NCBI RefSeq assembly: GCF_000069785.1
Contig: NC_010528.1
Coordinates: 2,604,001-2,668,000, forward strand
Reading direction: 5' to 3'
Length of the DNA stretch: 64,000 nucleotides
DNA from: Cupriavidus taiwanensis LMG 19424
Lineage (GTDB): Bacteria; Pseudomonadota; Gammaproteobacteria; Burkholderiales; Burkholderiaceae
The position numbers and the translations under genes are program-made. The notes beneath the pieces were generated by a model. It saw nothing but the letters and a program-made list of their open reading frames with translations, made no database searches and was not told where the DNA came from. Shown in pieces: positions 56,176-64,000 of this stretch. Every line of letters begins with the position of its first letter. Position 1 is the first letter of the stretch.

Positions 56176-57039
56176 TCAGCCGATGATCCGCAGCGAGTAA
56201 TCCGTCGCCCGCACGTCCTTGGTCAGTGCACCCACCGAGATGCGATCCACGCCGGTCTCGGCGAAGGTGCGGATGGTATCGGCATTGACGCCACCCGATA
56301 CCTCCAGCAGCGCCCTGCCCTGGTTGATCTTCACGGCATCCTGCATCATCGGCACCGTGAAGTTGTCGATCAGCACCGACGTGGCACCGGCTGCCAGCGC
56401 TTCCTCCAGCTCGGCCAGGCTCTCGACCTCGATCTGCACCGACGCCTGCGTATCGAGCGCCAGCGCCGCCCGCATCGCCGCGCCGATGCTACCGGCCGCG
56501 GCGATATGGTTTTCCTTGATCAGGATGCCGTCATACAGCGCCAGGCGCTGGTTCTCGCCGCCGCCGATACGGACCGCGTACTTCTGCGCCAGGCGCAGGC
56601 CGGGCAGCGTCTTGCGGGTGTCGAGCACGCGCGCACGGGTGCCGGCGATCAGGTCGGCATAGCGGCGCGTGGCGGTCGCCACGCCGGACAGCAGCTGCAG
56701 GAAATTCAGCGACGGGCGCTCGGCGGTCAGCAGCGAGCGGGCCGGGCCCGTGATCTCGCACACCACCGAATCCGGCGCCATGCGCTCGCCTTCCTGGTGC
56801 AGCCAGCGCACTGCCAGGGCCGGGTCGACCGCGCGCATGCACGCATCGAACCACGGCTGGCCGCACAGCACCGCCGACTCGCGCACGATCACGCGCGCGT
56901 GCGCCACCTTGCCTGCGGGCACCAGCAGGCCGGTCAGGTCGCCGCTGCCGACATCCTCCGCGATGGCGGCCTGCACGTTGGCCTGCAGCGCTGCCTGCAG
57001 CGCCGGGCCGTAGCTATCGAAAATCGGATTCACGCTCAT
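56176..57039 (-). CDS. nadC: Nicotinate-nucleotide diphosphorylase (carboxylating)
   Basis: A 287-residue quinolinate phosphoribosyltransferase that makes nicotinate mononucleotide from quinolinate and PRPP. Typical segments are the DVGSGDLTG start of the N-terminal domain, [12 protein letters not shown] near 105-116, TRKTLPGLR near 140 and the C-terminal EVSGGVN near 240 that ends a TIM-barrel strand. Its ATG overlaps the nadA stop by 4 bp. Confidence 0.96.
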   Translation of the reverse strand: MSVNPIFDSYGPALQAALQANVQAAIAEDVGSGDLTGLLVPAGKVAHARVIVRESAVLCGQPWFDACMRAVDPALAVRWLHQEGERMAPDSVVCEITGPARSLLTAERPSLNFLQLLSGVATATRRYADLIAGTRARVLDTRKTLPGLRLAQKYAVRIGGGENQRLALYDGILIKENHIAAAGSIGAAMRAALALDTQASVQIEVESLAELEEALAAGATSVLIDNFTVPMMQDAVKINQGRALLEVSGGVNADTIRTFAETGVDRISVGALTKDVRATDYSLRIIG

Positions 57040-58190
57040 GCCGGGCCGATCCCCTGGAACAGCGCCTGCTCGTTGGCCAGGTCGGCCGACGGACGTACAT
57101 TGCGCTTCTGCGCGGCAGCGAAATCCAGCATGCGGTTGATGCACGTTACCGCCTGGCGGCCGATCACGGGATCGACATGGATCTCGTTGCGGCCAGTCTC
57201 CAGCACCTCGGCCAGGTTGGTCAGCGCGTTCATCGCCATCCACGGGCAATGCGCGCAGCTCTTGCAGGTGGCACTGTTGCCGGCGGTCGGCGCTTCGATG
57301 AAGTGCTTGCCGGGCGCAGCCATGCGCATCTTGTGCAGGATGCCGTTGTCGGTGGCAACGATGAACTCGGTCGCGTCCAGCTTCTGCGCGGCCTCGATCA
57401 GCTGCGAGGTCGAGCCGACCACGTCGGCCTGCGCCACCACGTTTTCCGGCGATTCCGGATGCACCAGGATCTTGGCGTTGGGGAATTCACGCCGCAGCAG
57501 GTCCAGCTCGATGCCCTTGAACTCGTCGTGCACCAGGCACGAGCCCTGCCACAGCAGCATGTCGGCGCCGGTCTGCTTCTGGATATAGCTGCCCAGGTGC
57601 TTGTCGGGTGCCCACAGGATCTTCTTGCCCTGCGCGTGCAGGTGCTCGACGATCTTCAGGCCGATGCTGGAGGTCACCATCCAGTCAGCGCGCGCCTTCA
57701 CCGCGGCGCTGGTGTTGGCATAGACCACCACGGTGCGATCCGGGTGCGCGTCGCAGAAGGCGGCAAACTCGTCGGCCGGGCAGCCCAGGTCGAGCGAGCA
57801 GGTCGCGTCCAGGTCCGGCATCAGCACGGTCTTTTCGGGGCTGAGGATCTTGGCGGTCTCGCCCATGAAGCGCACGCCGGCCACGACCAGCGTCCTGGCT
57901 TCGTGGTCGCGGCCGAAGCGGGCCATTTCGAGGGAGTCGGAGACGCAGCCGCCGGTTTCTTCGGCGAGGTCCTGCAGGTCGGCGTCGACGTAGTAATGCG
58001 CCACCAGCACTGCGTTGCGCTCCTTCAGCAAGCGGCGGATACGCGCCTTCAGCGACTGCCGCTCATCCGGCGACAGCACCGGCGGCACCTTGGCCCAGGC
58101 ATGGGCCACACAGCTGGCGCCAGCGGCGTTTTGGGCACCCGCCAGGTTCGGCTTCTCGAACTCGACGGTCTTGATCGATTGTGGGGTCAT
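57036..58190 (-). CDS. nadA: Quinolinate synthase
   Basis: A 384-residue [4Fe-4S] enzyme that condenses iminoaspartate with dihydroxyacetone phosphate. Three cluster cysteines are expected; candidates are in [12 protein letters not shown] (near 130), [11 protein letters not shown] (near 215) and KSCAHCPWM (near 310). [17 protein letters not shown] near 65 is the substrate-binding region. It is translationally coupled to nadC. Note that iminoaspartate must come from the convergent nadB. Confidence 0.96.
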   Translation of the reverse strand: MTPQSIKTVEFEKPNLAGAQNAAGASCVAHAWAKVPPVLSPDERQSLKARIRRLLKERNAVLVAHYYVDADLQDLAEETGGCVSDSLEMARFGRDHEARTLVVAGVRFMGETAKILSPEKTVLMPDLDATCSLDLGCPADEFAAFCDAHPDRTVVVYANTSAAVKARADWMVTSSIGLKIVEHLHAQGKKILWAPDKHLGSYIQKQTGADMLLWQGSCLVHDEFKGIELDLLRREFPNAKILVHPESPENVVAQADVVGSTSQLIEAAQKLDATEFIVATDNGILHKMRMAAPGKHFIEAPTAGNSATCKSCAHCPWMAMNALTNLAEVLETGRNEIHVDPVIGRQAVTCINRMLDFAAAQKRNVRPSADLANEQALFQGIGPA

Positions 58191-58251
58191 CTCCGGGTAC
58201 TCCTCTAGACCTCCGCCAACAGGGTGCGGCCGGCCAGAACATGGGGGAGTT

Positions 58252-58288
58252 TATCTAAAACAAAAGCCCCGCCATGGGCGGGGCTTTG
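58252..58288 (-). terminator. Terminator after the desaturase gene
   Basis: Stem AAAGCCCCGCC with GGCGGGGCTTT (58263-58287), then TTTGTTTTAG on the minus strand. It ends the desaturase transcript 30 bp after the stop and lies just upstream of nadA. Confidence 0.8.
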
Positions 58289-58316
58289 TCAAACCATACG
58301 GCGCGGCCGAATTGTA

Positions 58317-59507
58317 TCAGGCGTAGCGGCGCAGGCGCAGCGAGAAATCGTGCAACGCCTGGATCCCGCTGGCCTCGGCACGGTGGCACCAGGCCTGCAG
58401 CTGCTGCAGCAGCTGCTCGCGCGTCAGGTTGGAACGGCCCCAGATGGCGGCCAGTTCACGGCGCATTTCGACGAAGGTCTGCAGCGCCTTGTTCTGCTCG
58501 ACGATGCTTGCCAGCTGCTCGCGCTGCTGCGCGGCCAGCTTGGTTTCTTCGCGGTGGAACCACTTGCTGGCGGGCTTGAAGCTGCGGTACTCGGCCACGC
58601 CGCCTTCCTTGAGCTTGTCCAGCTCCTGGCGGAACGCGCCCTTGACGGCCTTGGCGTAGCGCGCCATCACGTCGTAGCGGTTGGCGATGATGGCTTCCAG
58701 CGTGTTGTGGTCGACCGGACGGGCTTCCACCAGGCGCGCCTTGGGCGGGGTCTTCTTGACCTTGGCCAGCCCCACCGCCTGCATCGCGCGGATATAGCCC
58801 CAGCCCACGTCGAACTCATACCACTTGATCGAGAACTTGGCCGAGGTCGGGTAGGTGTGATGGTTGTTGTGCAGCTCTTCGCCGCCGATGATCAGGCCCC
58901 ACGGCGACACGTTGGTCGAGGCGTCCTCGCAATCGTAGTTGCGGTAACCCCACCAGTGGCCCAGGCCATTGATGATGCCGGCGGCGTGGATCGGGATCCA
59001 CAGCATCTGCACCGCCCACACGGTCATGCCGATCACGCCGAACAACGCCAGATCGATGATCAGCATCAGGCCGACGCCCTGCCAGGTGAAGCGCGAGTAC
59101 AGGTTGCGCTCGATCCAGTCATTGGGACAGCCATGGCTGAACTTGGCGATGGTTTCCTTGTTCTTGGCCTCGGCGCGGTACAGCTCGGCGCCTTCCAGCA
59201 GCACCTTGCGGATGCCGCGGGTCTGCGGGCTGTGCGGATCGTCTTCGGTTTCGCACTTGGCGTGGTGCTTGCGGTGGATGGCGGTCCACTCGCGGGTGAC
59301 CATGCCCGTGGTCAGCCACAGCCAGAAGCGGAAGAAGTGCTGCGCGATGGGATGCAGGTCCAGCGACCGGTGCGCCATGCAGCGGTGCAGGAAGATGGTG
59401 ACGCCGGCGATCGTGATATGCGTCATCACCAGCGTGTAGATGACGATCTCCCACCAGGTCCAGTTGGCAAGGCCGTTGGCGGCCCAGTCAAGAATAGTGT
59501 CGAACAA
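58317..59507 (-). CDS. Fatty acid / acyl-CoA desaturase
   Basis: A 396-residue integral-membrane di-iron desaturase. The three histidine boxes are complete: HRCMAH at 41-46, HRKHH at 78-82 and HNNHH near 216. Four transmembrane segments lie in the first half, and a long helical C-terminal tail (about 260-396, TRAEASGIQAL at the end) is soluble. It should place a double bond (delta-9 in relatives) in fatty acyl chains for membrane fluidity. It stands alone as a single gene. Confidence 0.92.
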   Translation of the reverse strand: MFDTILDWAANGLANWTWWEIVIYTLVMTHITIAGVTIFLHRCMAHRSLDLHPIAQHFFRFWLWLTTGMVTREWTAIHRKHHAKCETEDDPHSPQTRGIRKVLLEGAELYRAEAKNKETIAKFSHGCPNDWIERNLYSRFTWQGVGLMLIIDLALFGVIGMTVWAVQMLWIPIHAAGIINGLGHWWGYRNYDCEDASTNVSPWGLIIGGEELHNNHHTYPTSAKFSIKWYEFDVGWGYIRAMQAVGLAKVKKTPPKARLVEARPVDHNTLEAIIANRYDVMARYAKAVKGAFRQELDKLKEGGVAEYRSFKPASKWFHREETKLAAQQREQLASIVEQNKALQTFVEMRRELAAIWGRSNLTREQLLQQLQAWCHRAEASGIQALHDFSLRLRRYA

Positions 59508-59856
59508 ACTGTTCTCCGTCGGTTAAACAGGGAATTTCAGGGAATTTTCCCGTGCAAGCCGGCAGGGCCGGTACACACAACGCGCAGAAAAAATAGCTGC
59601 GAATCTATTTGATTGCGATAGCTGTCTGGCGCCGGCCGTGGCTAGCGGCTCATCGTGCGAGCCAGGTACGAGCCGCTGCAATCTGGCGGCTGTCTGATGT
59701 GGGGGCGGGATATTTCAACCCGCGACAACCCGGCATTCTACCGGATCGCCGAGGGCGCAAGCATACGCTATTTCCCGGATTTGGACGGGGCGCAACGGTT
59801 TTCGTTCCACGGGTGCCGGATCCGTCGCCCGCCCAATCAGATGCGGTGCCGGGCAC
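59508..59856. other. Intergenic region upstream of the desaturase gene
   Basis: About 350 bp between the desaturase start and the 3' end of the mscS-like gene, both on the minus strand. No gene is supported. AT-richer sequence near 59590-59625 holds a direct repeat of ATAGCTG (about 59594 and 59618) and probably the desaturase promoter. Confidence 0.5.
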
Positions 59857-61251
59857 TCAGGAGGCGTTGGCGGCCTCGGGCAACGGGTTCGCCTTCGGTG
59901 CGCCAGGACCAGGCAGCGTCTCATGCATCACACGCAACTCGCGCTGCGGATACGGGATGGAGATGCCGTGCTCGCGCAGCGTGCGCCAGATGGCGCGGTT
60001 CATCGCCGATTGCACGCCGAGCTTGCCGTTTTGCGGATCGGCCACGAACACCGCGACTTCGTACTCGATGCCGCTGTCGGCGAACAGCACCAGGAAAGCC
60101 GCCGGCTCAGGGTCCGGGAGCACGCGCGGCAGGGTGCGCACGCAGTCAGTCAGCAGAGCGATCACGGTTTCGGGATCGGCGCTGTAGTCGGCCTGCACGC
60201 GTGTCGCCACGCGCACATTGGTATTCGAGAACGAGTGGTTTTGCACCGACTGCGCCACCAGCTGCTCGTTCGGCACTAGCGTCTCGCCGTCGCCGTTGCG
60301 CACCACGGTGTAGCGGGTGCGGATCTGCGACACGATGCCGGTGTACTTGTCGACGGTGATCTGGTCGCCCAGCTTGACCGAGCGGTCCAGCAGGATGATG
60401 AAGCCCGAGATGTAATTGCTGGCGATCTTCTGCAAACCCAGCCCCAGGCCCACGCCCAGCGCGCCGCCGAAGACCGACAGCACGGTCAGGTCGATGCCCA
60501 CCAGAGACAGGCTCAGCAGCAGCGACACCAGCAGCAGCAAGGCCTTGGAAATCCGCGTCAGCACTACCTTCAGGTTGCCGTCGAGGTTGGCCGAGCGCAT
60601 CAGCCGCTCTTCCAGCCACGAGCCGAACCACAGCGCCACCAGCACCGTCAGCAGGATCCAGACCACCGCCATCAGGGTATCGGCCACGCTGATCTTCTGC
60701 TTGCCGCCGATAGAGAAGCGCACGCTCTCCATCCAGCCCACCACGTCGCCGAGCACACCCAGCACGTACAGCGCCATGCCCACCCAGACCAGCGTGGTCA
60801 GCACCTTTTCCACCAGCAGCAGCATGCCGTGCAGCTGGCCGCTGCCGGACATCACGCGGCGCAGCACGTAGAAGGTGAAGTTCAGCGCGGTGATGCCGAA
60901 CAGCGGCACCAGCGCGAGCCGCAGCACGCTGACCGGGATCAGCGGCGCCAGCGCAAAGCGGGCCACCAGCACCAGCGCCCAGCCGGCCAGCGGAAACATC
61001 GCGCGCTCGAGGCTGGCGGCGGCGAAGCGCACCGAGAAACTCGAGTCTTCGTAGCGCGCCTCCAGCCGCCGCACCACGAAGCGCGCCAGCGGCCACGCCA
61101 CCAGCAGGCAGCCGGCCAGCACCAGCAATTGCCAGAAAAAGCCGGGGCCGCCCGCATCACGGACCAGGTCGTCCAGCATCTTGCCGAACATCGAATGCGA
61201 GGCTTTCAGGTCTTTCAGGCCGCCGAGGTCGGACAGGGTTTCACCGTTCAT
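59857..61251 (-). CDS. MscS-family mechanosensitive ion channel
   Basis: A 464-residue membrane protein. Four or five N-terminal helices precede the MscS pore helix and beta domain: the Gly/Ala-rich pore segment GGALGVGLGLGLQKIASNYISG at about 262-283 (key residues G and A spaced along one face), then the LGDQITVDKYTGIV strand region and a mixed alpha/beta C-terminal domain. It releases solutes on osmotic downshock. The start at 61251 leaves an N-terminal soluble stretch of about 30 residues. Confidence 0.92.
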   Translation of the reverse strand: MNGETLSDLGGLKDLKASHSMFGKMLDDLVRDAGGPGFFWQLLVLAGCLLVAWPLARFVVRRLEARYEDSSFSVRFAAASLERAMFPLAGWALVLVARFALAPLIPVSVLRLALVPLFGITALNFTFYVLRRVMSGSGQLHGMLLLVEKVLTTLVWVGMALYVLGVLGDVVGWMESVRFSIGGKQKISVADTLMAVVWILLTVLVALWFGSWLEERLMRSANLDGNLKVVLTRISKALLLLVSLLLSLSLVGIDLTVLSVFGGALGVGLGLGLQKIASNYISGFIILLDRSVKLGDQITVDKYTGIVSQIRTRYTVVRNGDGETLVPNEQLVAQSVQNHSFSNTNVRVATRVQADYSADPETVIALLTDCVRTLPRVLPDPEPAAFLVLFADSGIEYEVAVFVADPQNGKLGVQSAMNRAIWRTLREHGISIPYPQRELRVMHETLPGPGAPKANPLPEAANAS

Positions 61252-61309
61252 GGTGGCGATTCAGTGTGGGCCGCCCGCGCGCGGCGGGCGGCGCGGCCGC
61301 AAGCCGCGA

Positions 61310-62713
61310 TCAGCTGGTGCGCTCCAGCACCGCGGCAAAGAAGCCATCGGTCTGGTGCAGGTGCGGATACAAGGCGAACATGCCATTGTCCGGCAGCCCC
61401 GGCACTTCGATCTTCTGGTCGGCCAGCACCTCGGCCGCAGGCACCAGGCGGAAGTTCGGGTGCGCGGCGAGGAAGTCGCGCACGATCTGCTCGTTCTCGG
61501 CTTCGAGCACGCTGCAGGTCGCGTACACCACGCGGCCGCCGCCCTTCACCAGCCGCGCCGCGGAGTCCAGGATCGCGCTCTGCTTGGCGGTCAGCTCCAG
61601 CACCGACTCCGGCGATTGCCGCCACTTCAGGTCCGGGTTGCGGCGCAGCGTGCCCAGCCCGCTGCACGGCGCATCCACCAGCACGCGGTCGGCCTTGCCC
61701 GCCAGGCGCTTGATCTTGGCGTCGCGTTCGGAGTCGATCAGCACCGGATGGACGTTCGACAGGCCGCTGCGCGCCAGCCGCGGCTTCAGGTTGGCCAGGC
61801 GTTTTTCCGATACGTCGAAGGCATAGAGGCGGCCGGTCGAGCGCATCGCCGCGCCCAGCGCCAGGGTCTTGCCACCCGCACCGGCGCAGAAGTCGACCAC
61901 CATCTCGCCGCGCCGGGGCGCGACCAGGCTGCACAGCAGCTGGCTGCCTTCGTCCTGCACCTCCACCAGGCCATTGACGAAGATCGGCAGCTGGTTCAGC
62001 GCCGGCTTGCCTGTCATGCGGATGCCGGCCGGCGCCATCGGCGTGGGCTCGGCGCCGAGGCCCGCGGCCTGCAGTTCGGCCAGCGCGGCCTCGCGGCTGG
62101 TCTTGCCGAGGTTGACGCGCAGGTCCAGCGGTGCCGGGCGCAGCCAGGCGTCGCCCAAGGCCGCCGCAAAGGCTTCGCCATGCTGGCGCACCAGTTCGTC
62201 GTACAGCCACTCGGGCAGGTTGGCGCGCACGCGCGGCGCCAGGCTGGAGCGCTCGATGGTGGTCAGGCGGTCCAGCCACTCGGCCTCATCGGGGTAGAGG
62301 AACGGCGACAGCGCATCGCGGCCCAGCGTCGCCGCCAGCCCCAGCAGCGCCAGGCGGCGCGAGGCCGCGCCGGTGCCGCTCTCGGCAAACTGGGCAAACT
62401 CGACGCGCCGGCGCAGCACCGCGTAGATCGCTTCGGCAATGATGCCGCGCTCGCGATGGCCCAGCTTGGCGTTTTCGCGGAAGTAGTAGCTGACCACCGC
62501 ATCGGCGGGTCTCGCGAACAGCATGACCTTGCCCAGCAGGCGATCGATATGCTGGATATGGGTGGCATGCAGCCCGCCATGCGCGCGCGCCGGCGCGCCG
62601 TTGGCGCCACTGGCATTGGGCGACCTGCGGATCGGGCTGCTCTTGCCCTTGCTGCGCGCGGGGGCGCGGCCCTCGCCGCGCGGGGACCGGTTTCCTGCCT
62701 GGGTACGGCTCAT
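61310..62713 (-). CDS. RsmB-family RNA (cytosine-5) methyltransferase
   Basis: A 467-residue SAM-dependent enzyme of the NOL1/NOP2/Sun family. A basic, low-complexity N-terminal tail (about 1-50) precedes an NusB-like RNA-binding region (about 60-190), then the catalytic domain with SAM loop DFCAGAGGKTLAL, motif IV cysteine in DAPCSGLGTLRR and the second cysteine in ATCSVLEAENE. Homologues methylate C967 of 16S rRNA; whether this is RsmB itself or a paralogue (no classical sun/fmt context) is open. It overlaps purN by 4 bp. Confidence 0.9.
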   Translation of the reverse strand: MSRTQAGNRSPRGEGRAPARSKGKSSPIRRSPNASGANGAPARAHGGLHATHIQHIDRLLGKVMLFARPADAVVSYYFRENAKLGHRERGIIAEAIYAVLRRRVEFAQFAESGTGAASRRLALLGLAATLGRDALSPFLYPDEAEWLDRLTTIERSSLAPRVRANLPEWLYDELVRQHGEAFAAALGDAWLRPAPLDLRVNLGKTSREAALAELQAAGLGAEPTPMAPAGIRMTGKPALNQLPIFVNGLVEVQDEGSQLLCSLVAPRRGEMVVDFCAGAGGKTLALGAAMRSTGRLYAFDVSEKRLANLKPRLARSGLSNVHPVLIDSERDAKIKRLAGKADRVLVDAPCSGLGTLRRNPDLKWRQSPESVLELTAKQSAILDSAARLVKGGGRVVYATCSVLEAENEQIVRDFLAAHPNFRLVPAAEVLADQKIEVPGLPDNGMFALYPHLHQTDGFFAAVLERTS

Positions 62714-63378
62714 GCCTGGACTCCTGCCGCCGGGGTCGCGGCGGAGACGGCCATCAGCAATTGCGGTTCGGCCGGGTTGATAACATTGACGACGCCGTTC
62801 TGGAGCTGCAGCCGGTCCTCGACGAACCACTGCACGGCGCGGGGGTAAATCACGTGCTCGCACGCAAGCAGGCGCTCGGCCAGGGTCTCGGGGGTGTCCG
62901 CCGGCTGCACGTCGAGCGCGGCCTGGATCACGATCGGGCCATGATCCAGCTCCGGGGTCACGAAATGCACCGTGGCGCCATGCAGCTTGACACCCGCATC
63001 CAGCGCCTGCTTGTGGGTGTTCAGCCCCGGGAAGCACGGCAGCAGCGACGGATGGATATTCAGCAGCCGGCCCGCGTAGCGGTCGACAAAGCCGGGCGTG
63101 AGTATACGCATGAAACCCGCCAGCACCACCAGGTCCGGGGCGTAGGCGTCGATGGCCTGGGCCAGCGCCGCGTCGAAGGCGGCGCGGTCAGGGTGCTGGC
63201 GATGGTCGACCACGCCGGTTTCGATGCCTTGCTGGCGCGCAAACTGCAGGCCCGCGGCATCCGGCCGGTTCGACAGGACCGCGGCCACGCGGGCCGGCCA
63301 GCCGCCCCCCGCGCAGGCCCGGACGATGGCTTCCATATTGGAGCCTCGCCCGGAAATCAAGATGACAATTTTTTTCAT
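62710..63378 (-). CDS. purN: Phosphoribosylglycinamide formyltransferase
   Basis: A 222-residue GAR transformylase that uses 10-formyl-tetrahydrofolate in the third step of purine synthesis. The substrate loop GRGSNMEAI is at about 10-18, the catalytic Asn-His-Asp set appears as NIHPSLLPCFPG near 108 and HFVTPELDHGPI near 138. First gene of a two-gene unit with the RNA methyltransferase, divergent from the response regulator. Confidence 0.96.
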   Translation of the reverse strand: MKKIVILISGRGSNMEAIVRACAGGGWPARVAAVLSNRPDAAGLQFARQQGIETGVVDHRQHPDRAAFDAALAQAIDAYAPDLVVLAGFMRILTPGFVDRYAGRLLNIHPSLLPCFPGLNTHKQALDAGVKLHGATVHFVTPELDHGPIVIQAALDVQPADTPETLAERLLACEHVIYPRAVQWFVEDRLQLQNGVVNVINPAEPQLLMAVSAATPAAGVQA

Positions 63379-63631
63379 CGCGCAATTCTACCAAGGCGAG
63401 GCGCTAAACTCCGGTAAAGCCAAACCAGTACGTGCTTAATTCACGTGATCCGGACAGGCGCCGCATTGGTGGCCTGTGGTAGCGAGGCCGTATAACCCGA
63501 TTGATGGATTGTGACGCTTCGCCCCCTCTGATAGAGTGGGCCCTACGTCCACGCGCCATTCCTGTGCACGACACAGGTTCTCCGGAGAGGTGACAACAAG
63601 GACGAAACGGGATATTTGAACGGGACTTCGC

Positions 63632-64000
63632 ATGTCGAACGCTGCACCGACGTTGTTGGTGGTCGATGATCATCCTATGGCCTTGTCAGGGACCACCGCC
63701 TTCCTGGCCGAAGTCATGCCGGATGTGGCAGTCCATGCCGCCGGCAGCGCCCGCGAGGCCCTGGCCAGCCTGCAGCAAGGCCTGCGCCCCGATATCGTGC
63801 TGCTCGATATCTGGCTGAACGACGGTACCGGCTTCGATGCCATGCAGACGTTCAAGACCGTCATCCCGGGCGCGCGCTTTATCTTCATGTCGGCGGAGGC
63901 CACCCCTGAAATCGTCGGTCGCGCCCGCGCGCTGTCGGCGTGCGGCTTCGTCGGCAAGCATCTGGATGCCAACGCCTTCACCGCCGCCGTGCGCAAGGTG
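63632..64000 (+). CDS. Response regulator, N-terminal part (cut by window end)
   Basis: The first 123 residues of a two-component response regulator, a complete receiver domain: acidic pair D12-D13, phosphoacceptor D59 in LLDIWLNDG, S87 in FMSAEA and K109 in FVGKHLD. The output domain lies beyond position 64000; LuxR/NarL-type HTH is common for such receivers but cannot be seen. It starts 254 bp from the divergent purN. Confidence 0.88.
   Translation, partial: MSNAAPTLLVVDDHPMALSGTTAFLAEVMPDVAVHAAGSAREALASLQQGLRPDIVLLDIWLNDGTGFDAMQTFKTVIPGARFIFMSAEATPEIVGRARALSACGFVGKHLDANAFTAAVRKV

Overview
The window is high-GC, densely coded beta-proteobacterial chromosome. Gene content and order point to a Cupriavidus/Ralstonia-type member of the Burkholderiaceae: DUF2486-holC-pepA divergent from lptFG, a cysI-DUF934-cysH-cysD-cysN-cobA operon with CysB, fkpB-ispH, nadB next to nadC-nadA, and rpmB-rpmG. 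This genus-level assignment is inferred from family resemblance; no database search was possible. Most genes are core metabolism. No rRNA, CRISPR array, intact insertion sequence or prophage was seen.

Layout. 1-4.5 kb: a GntR/FCD regulator, a long regulatory gap, a YjgN membrane protein paired with an M48 peptidase, and lgt. 4.8-12.2 kb: ilvD, DUF2486-holC, pepA, the LPS exporter subunits lptF-lptG, and a short CbiX-like chelatase. 12.2-20.5 kb: a complete sulfate assimilation operon on the minus strand (TauE-like permease, cysI, DUF934, cysH, cysD, cysN, cobA) with cysB divergent. It appears to use APS reductase, since CysH carries the Fe-S cysteines and no CysC domain is present. 20.6-24.9 kb: an NPPW methyltransferase, an orphan branched-chain-type binding protein, a 3-hydroxyisobutyrate-dehydrogenase-like enzyme and an alpha/beta hydrolase.

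25.0-26.0 kb is the one clearly accessory spot: tRNA-Leu(CAA) followed by a start-less BrnA antitoxin fragment that abuts a RelE/HigB-like toxin and its antitoxin. 26.2-30.7 kb: an M48 lipoprotein, then aspT-aspD (aspartate:alanine exchange plus aspartate 4-decarboxylation). 30.8-41.7 kb: a histidine utilization locus on the minus strand (NMT1/TauA-type ABC transporter, hutC, hutH, hutU, hutD, hutI, hutF, hutG) with three matching TGTATA-type palindromes that are probably HutC operators.

42-45.6 kb: an SDR protein and a CDP-glucoseen-reductase-like flavoprotein whose starts are 9 bp apart, then argD. Ahead of argD lies a strong sigma70-type promoter (TTGACA-N17-TATATT), a 22-codon arginine-rich reading frame and a strong intrinsic terminator. 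Together they look like a transcription attenuator and are the best candidate here for an undescribed regulatory system. 45.8-50.9 kb: livK-livHMGF with a hairpin terminator between livK and livH and a perfect palindrome at the presumed livK start site. 51-58.2 kb: ispH, fkpB, radC, rpmB-rpmG, nadB, nadC-nadA. 58.3-64 kb: a fatty acid desaturase, an MscS channel, an RsmB-like rRNA methyltransferase, purN, and the start of a response regulator cut by the window end.

Several gaps carry repeated palindromic units (GGGAGAGGG type at 6.6, 12.2 and 45.7 kb; a GCGAAGGC type inside the cys operon). Many long open frames antisense to real genes are high-GC shadows and were left out.
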